From contig NZ_LT635782.1 in the NCBI RefSeq assembly GCF_900128425.1, positions 942,501 through 1,006,500 on the forward strand: a DNA stretch of 64,000 nucleotides. Direction: 5' to 3'. Within the stretch, counting starts at the first letter, position 1. Each line of letters begins with the position of its first letter. Under the pieces are notes generated by a model, which searched no databases, was not told the DNA's origin, and saw only the letters and a program-made list of their open reading frames with translations. A program made the translations under genes and the position numbers. The stretch is from Anaerococcus urinomassiliensis (lineage in GTDB: Bacteria > Bacillota > Clostridia > Tissierellales > Peptoniphilaceae). Positions 1 to 6,978 of the stretch are shown one piece after another.

Positions 1-107
1 GTTTATTTCAAAATAGTATGTTGATCTTGGCATATCAATAGCTTTTAAAAGATATTTTAGTCTGTATCCTTCTTCTTTGAGTTCTTTGACAATCGCTGCT
101 TTTTCGC
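1..107 (-). CDS. IS3-family transposase OrfB, N-terminal fragment (partial at window edge)
   Basis: In the -1 frame relative to OrfA the minus strand is open from the slip site to the window edge and reads KAAIVKELKEEGYRLKYLL and then KAIDMPRSTYYFEIN. This matches the usual start of IS3 OrfB, a short helical segment before the DDE integrase core with a conserved STYY. No independent start codon was identified; expression as an OrfAB fusion is inferred from the family. The catalytic domain is outside the window. Confidence 0.6.
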
Positions 108-623
108 CTTGAGTTGCGCAGCGTAACGTTCTTCTCTCAAGGCGATCTCTTTTTTTATTATTTCGTTTTCTGCTTTTATATATTCATTTTCTGCTCTAAG
201 TTTTATTAGTTCTTCTCTTTCAGATTCATTAAGTTCTTTTGCTTTATGGTTATTATTATTTTTCATACTTGTATTTTTAGATTTACGGCCTTTCTTTTTA
301 TTCACAAGACCATTATATCCATAATTTTTATACTTGTTAACCCATGAATAAAGTTGTCCATCATTGATTCCATTTTCGATTGCTATAGATTTTATGGAAT
401 TTCCAGCTAACACTTTAGATATCATTTCTAATTTCTCATCAGCAGTCCAATTAATATTATTTCCGTGTTTTAAAATTTCTGGTCCATGAAGTTCTTCTAA
501 CTTAAACCATGTTCTAATTGAATCATGAAAGTTTTTTTCTTTAGCTCCTTCAGGTGTATCAGGCCATTTACCTTCTCTATACAATTGTACGCATTCTTTT
601 TTGAATTCATAACTATATTTCAT
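57..623 (-). CDS. IS3-family transposase OrfA (helix-turn-helix)
   Basis: 188 residues from the ATG at 623, chosen because AGGAGG lies just upstream; a longer in-frame extension would start inside the terminal repeat. Two N-terminal helix-turn-helix units (about residues 1-45 and 60-105, the second containing SIKSIAIENGINDGQLYSW) are typical of IS3/IS150 OrfA proteins that bind the element ends. A basic linker and a charged coiled coil (about 130-185) follow, the usual leucine-zipper region for multimerisation. In this family OrfA is joined to the DDE-bearing OrfB by -1 frameshifting; a G-AAA-AAG run at 99-105 (minus strand) is a candidate slip site. Confidence 0.85.
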   Translation of the reverse strand: MKYSYEFKKECVQLYREGKWPDTPEGAKEKNFHDSIRTWFKLEELHGPEILKHGNNINWTADEKLEMISKVLAGNSIKSIAIENGINDGQLYSWVNKYKNYGYNGLVNKKKGRKSKNTSMKNNNNHKAKELNESEREELIKLRAENEYIKAENEIIKKEIALREERYAAQLKAKKQRLSKNSKKKDTD

Positions 624-772
624 AAAAATACCCTCCTTACTGGTTTGTCCAGTAAAGAGGGTACATATCATTACTATTTTGCTGATTTTATTATACCATC
701 CTATATTATGTAAAAAACAGCTCACTTGGAGCTTTTTTTCAGTACTTATTCCTTTGGCTTATCCTGAAATCA

Positions 773-1630
773 TTAAAGAATGCTTTCCCATTTCTCTACA
801 AACCCTAATTGCTTTAATTCTACTGATGGATATTTATTAATTATTTCTAACAAGTCACCATGAAATTTATCGTAATAATCATCTTCAGCTAGAATCTTAA
901 GATTAATTATACTAGCAAAAATAGTATTATTAGATATTCCTTGGTTTAAATATTCTTTATATAACTTTGGAGTCTTGGTTAATTTAGCTCCATACAATCT
1001 ACCATAATGAGCACATATATTTCTGACATAAGACAAGTTCTCAATCCAAGATTCTAAATAAATATAGTCAACCTCGAATTCTTTGGCAATCTCTTTCTTA
1101 TCTTCATTCTCCATATTCTTGTACATTTTAGAAAGTGTGCCAAAACTTGCTACCTCTATCGCAGCATAGAATGGAATCTCTCCGCCTTTATAATTTTTTT
1201 CGAAGTTATGTATAAATGGCGATTTCTGATTTTTTTTTATTTCTCTTTCTAGTTCCTTTATGGTACTCTCCTGAAAATTCTTTTTCTTATAGTTATTTAA
1301 ATCTTTATATCCAAAGTTCCCATATTTTAATGAAAAGTAATTGGTAATTACAGCTCTTAAATGAACTTCTATATGCTCTATCAACGAAAACAAAATATGT
1401 CTAAGTTCCATATCAAATAAATATAGGTCAACTATATTTTCAAAAGTAGTTCCATCTATGTACTTTCCGTTTTCTTTTAAAGTTATACTATAAGCCTTTA
1501 CAAGCCTATAATAGGATACTCTGTTAAGCACACTTATTGCATAATCTTTATCTTCTATTTCTAAATCTAAAGATATTAAATTTTCTATTTGCTCATTTAC
1601 ATCAATGGGAGCTTGATGAGATTTCTTCAC
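773..1630 (-). CDS. abiF: AbiF/AbiD-like abortive infection protein (Abi_2, HEPN)
   Basis: 285 residues. The Abi_2 family fold is recognisable throughout: an N-terminal segment with NRVSYYRL, a central helical region with RHILFSLIEHIEVHLR, and a C-terminal HEPN motif RNICAH (about residues 203-208) followed by YGRLYG. R-x4-H motifs of this kind form the catalytic pair in HEPN ribonucleases, so an RNA-cleaving abortive-infection toxin is inferred. The start chosen is the GTG at 1630, preceded by AAGGAA at normal spacing. An in-frame ATG at 1672 has no ribosome binding site and lies inside the upstream hairpin. The gene has its own promoter and structured leader, described separately. Its lone position fits a portable defence gene. 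Confidence 0.8.
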   Translation of the reverse strand: MKKSHQAPIDVNEQIENLISLDLEIEDKDYAISVLNRVSYYRLVKAYSITLKENGKYIDGTTFENIVDLYLFDMELRHILFSLIEHIEVHLRAVITNYFSLKYGNFGYKDLNNYKKKNFQESTIKELEREIKKNQKSPFIHNFEKNYKGGEIPFYAAIEVASFGTLSKMYKNMENEDKKEIAKEFEVDYIYLESWIENLSYVRNICAHYGRLYGAKLTKTPKLYKEYLNQGISNNTIFASIINLKILAEDDYYDKFHGDLLEIINKYPSVELKQLGFVEKWESIL

Positions 1631-1652
1631 GCTATTATTCCTTATAATCAAA

Positions 1653-1699
1653 AGACCCGACTTGGTCCGCATTGTTAAGAGGCGTGTCGGGTACTGTTA
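1653..1699 (-). ncRNA. candidate AbiF-associated structured RNA in the abiF leader
   Basis: ACCCGAC (1655-1661) and GTCGGGT (1686-1692) form a perfect 7-bp stem enclosing 24 nt. On the minus strand the 5' side of the loop begins ACGCC and the 3' side contains GCGGACCAA; CGC and GCG could extend the helix. The stem is followed by CTTTTGATT and then the abiF ribosome binding site. It begins a few nucleotides after the predicted transcription start. A conserved AbiF RNA motif near Abi_2 genes is known from comparative genomics; assignment to it is inference from position and structure. Confidence 0.55.
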
Positions 1700-1705
1700 A
1701 TTATT

Positions 1706-1734
1706 ATAATATACCATTGGCGGTTATTTATCAA
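1706..1734 (-). promoter_or_regulatory. sigma-A-type promoter for the abiF leader RNA
   Basis: On the minus strand TTGATA (1729-1734) and TATTAT (1706-1711) are separated by exactly 17 nt. The expected start is near 1699, just ahead of the leader hairpin, so the hairpin would be the very 5' end of the transcript. Confidence 0.6.
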
Positions 1735-1787
1735 TTATTATGAAATAATGTTTATGGAACGATCTATTGCCATAATAGTGGTATTCA

Positions 1788-2273
1788 TTAATATCTTTCA
1801 TCTGAAATTATATGCTCTATTCCACTATGCTCCGATTTAAGATATTCTTTAATAAATGTCGGGTATGCCTTGCATTTATCAAGCTCATCTATAGGCACCC
1901 AATGCATTGTCTCTTTAGCACCTGACGCTGTAGTGCTTTGGCTTGTAAAGTCTCTTTTACCCATGGGCTTCATTATATAGTAGAATGTAAGCTCATGAAA
2001 GTCTACTCCTTTTAAGCCAGAGCTTCCGATGAAGAAGTTCTCATGTATCACGGCAAAATGGTCGACTTCGTAATTAAGGCCTGTCTCTTCAAATACTTCT
2101 CTCTTCACGGCTTCTTCTGATGTCTCGCCCATGTGAACCGCTCCGCCAACTGAGTAGTAATAGTCGTCCTCATCATTTCTTGCAAGCAGAATGCAGTCCT
2201 CTTCTACTATTATGGCTGCCGCTCTATATCTAAATGCTTTTTTATCGTTAATAATAGCGCAATTATTCTCCAT
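1788..2273 (-). CDS. NUDIX hydrolase
   Basis: 161 residues from the ATG at 2273, which has AAAGGAG six bases upstream; the longer ATG at 2300 has none. The Nudix box is complete at about residues 44-66: GG, then GETSEEA, then REVFEETG, giving the metal-binding REUxEE core. The family hydrolyses nucleoside diphosphates linked to another moiety; the substrate cannot be read from sequence. It starts 41 bp after the acetyltransferase gene, so the two are probably co-transcribed. It may be a cargo gene rather than backbone. Confidence 0.85.
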   Translation of the reverse strand: MENNCAIINDKKAFRYRAAAIIVEEDCILLARNDEDDYYYSVGGAVHMGETSEEAVKREVFEETGLNYEVDHFAVIHENFFIGSSGLKGVDFHELTFYYIMKPMGKRDFTSQSTTASGAKETMHWVPIDELDKCKAYPTFIKEYLKSEHSGIEHIISDERY

Positions 2274-2314
2274 AGTTTTCTCCTTTATATACTTTCTCAT
2301 CTAAGAACCGTAAC

Positions 2315-2734
2315 TTATGGTTCAAATGCAAACAAGTTCCCAAGCTGAATTGAAAATCCAAGTGATTTATACATTTGTATATCGCATTGTGCACAAGCAA
2401 CAGTCATTGAACTTATAGCACTTGACCTATATGCAAATTGAACTAGCTGGCGTGCTATTCCTTTATGACGAAAGTCAGGACATATGAAAAAATCTTCAAA
2501 TATTCCACTTGGCATATAGTTAAAAGTTGAAAAACCAACTGTTATTGAACAGCAGCCTACCAATGAACTACCTTCCCATGCTCCGAAAAAGAATATTTCC
2601 CCTTTGCTTATTGCATCTTTCAGACGTTTCTTGGATATGTCATTCGGTATATCCTCTCCTATTTCTGCTTTATATTGCTTTTGAAGTTCCCACAAAAGAT
2701 CAATTTGTGAAGCGTATATTTCCTTGTAATCCAT
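2315..2734 (-). CDS. GNAT-family N-acetyltransferase
   Basis: 139 residues, close to the minimal GNAT length. Motif A, the acetyl-CoA pyrophosphate loop, is visible as RHKGIA (about residues 89-94) after the strand DFFICPDF. The C-terminal MYKSLGF is the usual GNAT strand-helix ending. The ATG at 2734 is preceded by GGAGG. The substrate is unknown; pairing with a NUDIX hydrolase is common in small accessory operons and gives no firm clue. Confidence 0.85.
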   Translation of the reverse strand: MDYKEIYASQIDLLWELQKQYKAEIGEDIPNDISKKRLKDAISKGEIFFFGAWEGSSLVGCCSITVGFSTFNYMPSGIFEDFFICPDFRHKGIARQLVQFAYRSSAISSMTVACAQCDIQMYKSLGFSIQLGNLFAFEP

Positions 2735-2779
2735 TCATAACCTCCAGATAAACTCCTATTATATTATAAATCCAAATTC

Positions 2780-4447
2780 TTACTTTTTGGACATCAATAC
2801 TACCGTCTCAACGGAACTATCATTGTCCAAACTTAAATTGATATCCTCATCTATCAATGGAAGCTTGAAAATAAGCGATTTAACCCATCTACCCGATTCG
2901 GTCTTTTCTTCATATATTTCTATTTTTTCTATCAATTGATTGAATAATCTCTTCTTATCGACGTCTGAAAGCACTGAATATAGCTTATGAAAATTAATCA
3001 AAATCTTATAAATATTATCAGAAGTTATCTTTTCTTCTAAGATAGCTTCTTTTCTTTTTCTGCTGTCTGAAATCTGTAATTCTACATAATCTAATTGATC
3101 ATAGATTGCATCTAACCTTAGATTTAAATCTTCAAATTTTCTTTCATAATGTTTATCTTCAAAATATAAAGAATCAATTTGATTTATCAAAGATGCTTTT
3201 GTTCCCAATAATTGTCTTTCTTTAGCCATGTGCTTGTCAATGATTTTATCTATTTCATCAGTATCTATTTGTATATTAATTTTTTCTTCTAATTTTTTTG
3301 CGAAACTTGGATTACTAATTATTTTTGTTATTATTGTAGCAACTTCGTTATCGATTGCATCCGCCTTAATTTGTTTACTGAAGTTACATTTATGTCCATT
3401 CATCAATTGTCGATGTTTACATGAATAGTAGTAATAATCTTTGTAGTGTTCTCCATTCTTCTTGCGTTTGCGGCTTTTATTTCCATATAAACCTGCACCA
3501 CAAACTGGGCATTTTATAAGGCTTGACAATAGATAAGTTTTCTCATCATTTCCTCTATTTATCTTTTCATATTTCTTGGCTTGTAACTTTCTCTTTTTCT
3601 GCGTTAATTCCCAAAGTTCATCGTCAATAATAGCTTCATGTATTCCTTTACTTATAATATAATTATCAGCTTTTTCTTGCGAAATTTTCCCTGTAATTTT
3701 ATCCTTTTTTGTCTTTCTTCTACCATAGGCAATTTTCCCATTATATACAGGATTATCTAAAATTTGGCGAATTAATGAAGCAGAAAAATATGGTGATTTT
3801 CCATTTTGTCTGATAGGTTTTCTTATGTCTAATGATGCTAAATATTTTGCAACTCCATTTGCTCCCATATCTGAATTAGTGTATAAATCAAAAATCATTT
3901 TTATTGCTTTAGCTTCATTTTCATTAATTATCAATTCTCCATCTTGAAGCTTATACCCAATTGGAGCAAAACCACCATTCCATTTTCCTTCTCTTGCTTT
4001 TTGTTTTCTGCCTTCCATGGTTTGAGCGATGATGTTCTCTCTTTCCATCTCAGCTACTGCCGATAGTATAGTTATGACTAATTTTCCTGCATCTTTTGAA
4101 CTATCAAGGCCATCATCAACTGATACCAAATATACCCCATGCTCTTCCATTACTTGCAAAGAATTTAATGTATCAGCTGCATTTCTACCAAATCTAGATA
4201 ATTTGAATACTAAAACACAATCAACGTTGTCTTTTTCTTCTTTGATATCATCTAACATAGTTATAAAATTGTTTCTGCCAATTATTGATGTCCCTGATTT
4301 TCCAGCATCTTTATAAACATCTACTATCTCTATATCATAAGCTTTAGCATATTGTTTTATTCTTTCTTCCTGAGCATCTAGGGAATAGCCATCAATTTGC
4401 ATAGAAGTAGACACTCTAGTATAAACATAGGCTCTTTTCTTTTTCAT
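2780..4447 (-). CDS. large serine recombinase (site-specific integrase type)
   Basis: 555 residues from the ATG at 4447, chosen because AAAGGAGG lies at correct spacing. The N-terminal resolvase domain starts AYVYTRVSTSMQ, with the nucleophilic serine near residue 13. A recombinase domain follows (about 160-280), then a zinc ribbon with CPVCGAGL near 330 and a second cysteine pair, then a long coiled coil (about 410-500). This is the layout of phiC31/TnpX-like integrases that insert and excise mobile elements through short att sites. The C-terminus ends SSVETVVLMSKK. Only a 57-residue ORF accompanies it, so the element it served is either decayed or not recognisable here. Confidence 0.88.
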   Translation of the reverse strand: MKKKRAYVYTRVSTSMQIDGYSLDAQEERIKQYAKAYDIEIVDVYKDAGKSGTSIIGRNNFITMLDDIKEEKDNVDCVLVFKLSRFGRNAADTLNSLQVMEEHGVYLVSVDDGLDSSKDAGKLVITILSAVAEMERENIIAQTMEGRKQKAREGKWNGGFAPIGYKLQDGELIINENEAKAIKMIFDLYTNSDMGANGVAKYLASLDIRKPIRQNGKSPYFSASLIRQILDNPVYNGKIAYGRRKTKKDKITGKISQEKADNYIISKGIHEAIIDDELWELTQKKRKLQAKKYEKINRGNDEKTYLLSSLIKCPVCGAGLYGNKSRKRKKNGEHYKDYYYYSCKHRQLMNGHKCNFSKQIKADAIDNEVATIITKIISNPSFAKKLEEKINIQIDTDEIDKIIDKHMAKERQLLGTKASLINQIDSLYFEDKHYERKFEDLNLRLDAIYDQLDYVELQISDSRKRKEAILEEKITSDNIYKILINFHKLYSVLSDVDKKRLFNQLIEKIEIYEEKTESGRWVKSLIFKLPLIDEDINLSLDNDSSVETVVLMSKK

Positions 4448-4540
4448 GGAAACACCTCCTTTAAATAAGTTTGGATAAAATAGCAAGTTCTTTTATACAC
4501 TATATTTTACTATATTCCAATTTAAAAACCAACAAATAAA

Positions 4541-4714
4541 CTAATTTGTTGGCTTTAAGTCCTCATTATTATTTTCATCATTTTTCTTATCCAAATCTAA
4601 ATTAGATTCTAAAATTTCTGGTGGCATATCTAGGCTTTTAAAATCTATTTGATCTGCATATTTCTCTATAAATTCTTGTAGTAGACGAGCAAGCCCGTCT
4701 AACTCATCAGCCAT
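4541..4714 (-). CDS. small acidic protein upstream of serine recombinase
   Basis: 57 residues from the ATG at 4714, which follows AAGGAGGTGG at good spacing; ten further residues upstream are open but lack a better site. The protein is acidic with a short amphipathic helix (LARLLQEFIEKYADQ) and an Asn/Asp/Glu-rich tail. I do not recognise the family. It lies 93 bp ahead of the recombinase on the same strand, where small accessory or directionality proteins often occur; that role is a guess from position only. Confidence 0.55.
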   Translation of the reverse strand: MADELDGLARLLQEFIEKYADQIDFKSLDMPPEILESNLDLDKKNDENNNEDLKPTN

Positions 4715-4888
4715 GATAACCACCTCCTTAAAAAATTTCTTCACTTTTTATATGCCATAATTTTTTTAGAAAGGTGTTTTTTTAGTTTTTAATATTCATA
4801 TTCTACTCTTTTTTTTATCCAAATGACTTTATTACATATTAAAAATAGAAGATTGAAGAAATGGAGATGAAAAAGACCAGCTATCAAA

Positions 4889-4894
4889 TGTCAA
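4889..4894 (-). promoter_or_regulatory. -35 half of predicted IS110 junction promoter (right end)
   Basis: A perfect TTGACA on the minus strand lies eight bases inside the predicted right-end CT core, downstream of the transposase gene, where it has no local -10 partner. In IS110-group elements the right end supplies the -35 box after circularisation. Confidence 0.55.
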
Positions 4895-4978
4895 GAGAAA
4901 ATAAAAAATAATTTATCTTGAAATTTAATGCACGTCAAACAAGCCTAAAAATTTAGGCTTAGAAAAATTAAATAACAA

Positions 4979-6154
4979 CTAAATATTCGGTACGTAAGTT
5001 TTGTTATCTCTTAAAACTGCAAAAATTATGTTAGTAAGTTTTCTAGCAACAGCACCAATAGCTGTACCATGAGCCTTACCCCTTTGTCTAAGTTTTTGAT
5101 AGTAAACAGACAAAGCAGGGTCCTTAAAGGCAGCTACACTAGCAGCAAGCCAAATAGCACGTCTAAGATAAGGAGAGCCACGCTTAGAAATCTTCGTATC
5201 GGTTGCATTAAAATTACCAGATTGCTTAACAGCAACATCTAAACCAGCATAAGCAACTAACTGGTTAGCTCTCTCAAAACGAGAAATATCACCAATTTCT
5301 GAGAAAATAGCACCACCTAAGATATCGCCAATACCAGTGATAGAAGTAATAACAGGGCATAAAGAATTAATCATAGAAGAAATTTCATCTTCAATATCAG
5401 CTATCTGATCTTCAAGAAAAGAAATTTGAGCAATAATCTGTTTAATTTGAAAAGAAAAAGACTTCAAAGCAAACTTAACACCAAAAGAATTAGAAGCCTT
5501 CTCTTGAATTTCTTTAGCCTTATCAAGGCCAAAGTGCCCCTTACTACACTTAGACAACATCTTAGCAAGCTCATCAGCAGGAATAGAAATCATATCTTCA
5601 GGTAAAGGGAACTTACTCAAAAGCTCTTTAGAAGCAACACCATAAATATTAGAAAAAAGCGAAGAATACTCAGGGAAAACCTGATCTAAAATAGCAACAA
5701 GCTTTCTTTTCCAATCAGAAGCTTCATCAACAAGAGCAAACCTAAACCTAGAAAGATTTCTTAAAGCAAAAGTATCCTCATCAGAAAAATGAGAAACAGA
5801 AAACTCACCAAACCTAAGAATTTGAGCAATAACAAAAGAATCAACAGAATCATTCTTAGTCTGTCTAATATACATCTTTCTAAAAGCATCAGACTGAATG
5901 GGATTAATAACAACACAAGAAAAACCTAAATCAATCAAGAAAGAATAAAGAGAAAGCCAATAATGCCCAGTAGCTTCCATACCAATAATACAATTGTTAG
6001 AATCAATCGAAAAAGAGGAAATAAATTTCTGAAACTTCTCTAAACCCCTAATAGAATTAGAGAAAGAAAAAGACTCAGAAACAAGTTTCCCATTAGAATC
6101 AATTATTGAGGCTTCGTGGTTGTTCTTTGCAATATCAACACCAATGTAAAACAT
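4979..6154 (-). CDS. IS110-family transposase (DEDD recombinase)
   Basis: 391 residues. The N-terminal RuvC-like DEDD domain begins FYIGVDIAKNNHEASI, with the first catalytic Asp at residue 7, and has GMEATGHYW near residue 77. A coiled coil follows, then the C-terminal Tnp domain with a helix-hairpin-helix (SITGIGDILGGAIFSEIGD), KQSGNFNATD (probably holding the catalytic serine) and KRGSPYLRRAIW. All expected motifs are intact, so the enzyme is likely active. The ATG at about 6154 is preferred over an in-frame TTG at 6220, because the extension would run through the predicted bridge-RNA donor loop. In this family the protein acts with a bridge RNA that pairs with target and donor DNA. Confidence 0.92.
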   Translation of the reverse strand: MFYIGVDIAKNNHEASIIDSNGKLVSESFSFSNSIRGLEKFQKFISSFSIDSNNCIIGMEATGHYWLSLYSFLIDLGFSCVVINPIQSDAFRKMYIRQTKNDSVDSFVIAQILRFGEFSVSHFSDEDTFALRNLSRFRFALVDEASDWKRKLVAILDQVFPEYSSLFSNIYGVASKELLSKFPLPEDMISIPADELAKMLSKCSKGHFGLDKAKEIQEKASNSFGVKFALKSFSFQIKQIIAQISFLEDQIADIEDEISSMINSLCPVITSITGIGDILGGAIFSEIGDISRFERANQLVAYAGLDVAVKQSGNFNATDTKISKRGSPYLRRAIWLAASVAAFKDPALSVYYQKLRQRGKAHGTAIGAVARKLTNIIFAVLRDNKTYVPNI

Positions 6155-6199
6155 AAAATCACCTAGCTTAAATATAAATTTAGATAGAGAAAGAACCCT

Positions 6200-6400
6200 C
6201 AATAACTTTACGACAATCAAACCTCGTTAGACATACAGCAACGAAATGTGCTATCCAGCTCATACTGATAAAGACGTAAAGAAGAGGCGTAACCCTTTTT
6301 AAGGAAGACTAGCTTCAAGGAGGAAATCTACGACCTCTATCTATACAATTATTATCCCACAAGAAAGTGGGATAGAGAACAAAAAGTAGTATTAAATACT
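6200..6400 (-). ncRNA. predicted IS110 bridge RNA
   Basis: The 250 nt between the left end and the transposase contain consecutive hairpins: GTAGTATT/AATACTAC near 6386-6402 and TATCCCAC/GTGGGATA near 6353-6373, followed by two internal-loop regions. Donor guides are visible. GATAGC (6255-6250) equals the sequence just inside the right-end core, and ACGAGG (6227-6222) is complementary to CCTCGT just inside the left-end core. A candidate left target guide TTTCCT (6326-6321) matches the left flank plus core. A right target guide was not found with confidence. The exact RNA ends are inferred. Confidence 0.6.
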
Positions 6401-6406
6401 ACAACT

Positions 6407-6412
6407 ATAATA
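6407..6412 (-). promoter_or_regulatory. -10 half of predicted IS110 junction promoter (left end)
   Basis: TATTAT on the minus strand, seven bases inside the predicted left-end CT core. In the integrated state no good -35 lies upstream. Joined to the right end it completes TTGACA-N17-TATTAT, which would switch on bridge RNA in the circular form. Confidence 0.55.
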
Positions 6413-6421
6413 TACGAGGAG

Positions 6422-6978
6422 GAAACACAATTTGACATTCGTAAAGGAAAAAAGAGATGATATAACTCTATTATCTCAAAAGGTATGTCTTAGATATACC
6501 TCAATTATATCACCAGATAAAAAACGGTAGTCCTACTTGCTAGGCTCAACTATTTTCAAAGTAATAAGGTCCGGCTACGGTAACTTTATTATTTCAAAAT
6601 AGTCGAAGCTCTTGAATTGATGCCATTAAAATTCATGATCTCAAGGGTTCTTCGATATGTATTTATTAGAAGAACCTAAATGGTAATTTTTAAAGAGTCA
6701 TCTTTGAAAATTACCAGTTTAGGCAGGAATATTATGGTTTAATAAATAATTTATGAAATATTAAGGATAAAATGAGGAAAAATAAAGAATGAAAATTACC
6801 TGTTTAATCAAATGGCAAAATCTAAAAGTTATATCAAGACGGTGTCTGCTGAATTGAAATAACAATAATATTTAAGCCTATATTATTTAGATTTTTTAGA
6901 GCATCTTAAGCTCGTAAAAAAAGGAGGAGGCTAATTAACAATAATATAGAAACCAAATTTATTTAGGAGGATTCCAGA
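6422..6978. other. 557-bp gene-free, hairpin-rich region
   Basis: No credible coding sequence. Several dyads lie in series: AGGTAT/ATACCT near 6480-6502; a long imperfect stem joining CTATTTT (about 6549) to AAAATAG (about 6603) around GGTCCGGCTACGG; GGTTCTTC/GAAGAACC near 6647-6677; and GGTAATTTT with AAAATTACC near 6681-6715. The region ends at the AGGAGG ribosome binding site of the tyrosine recombinase. Possible roles are a structured leader RNA, a recombination site, or an origin; none is proven. Confidence 0.45.

Larger units (their letters stand above)
1..665 (-). mobile_element. IS3-family insertion sequence, 5' end (runs off window)
   Basis: The OrfA gene, the start of an overlapping OrfB frame and one terminal region are present. 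The probable terminal inverted repeat is near 637-665; read on the minus strand it begins TGTACCCTCTTTACTGGAC and contains a small CTGG/CCAG dyad. The other end lies outside the window, so neither element length nor target duplication can be measured. The family call rests on the OrfA/OrfB layout and the OrfB N-terminal sequence. Confidence 0.75.
4879..6421 (-). mobile_element. IS110-family element with predicted CT cores
   Basis: The transposase gene, the 5' non-coding RNA region and both predicted ends are present. Ends were placed by requiring a shared CT dinucleotide on the minus strand (6421-6420 upstream, 4880-4879 downstream). With these ends, circularisation would place the downstream-end TTGACA exactly 17 nt from the upstream-end TATTAT. 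Length between the cores is about 1.54 kb, normal for the family. No terminal inverted repeats are seen, as expected for the IS110 group. Confidence 0.65.

Noticed and set aside
1653..1672. ATG at 1672 as start of the AbiF protein
   Set aside because: No ribosome binding site, and it lies inside the loop of the leader hairpin; the GTG at 1630 has AAGGAA upstream.
6431..6470. TTGACA followed by TATAAC on the plus strand after the IS110 left end
   Set aside because: The spacing is about 23 nt, too long for a promoter.
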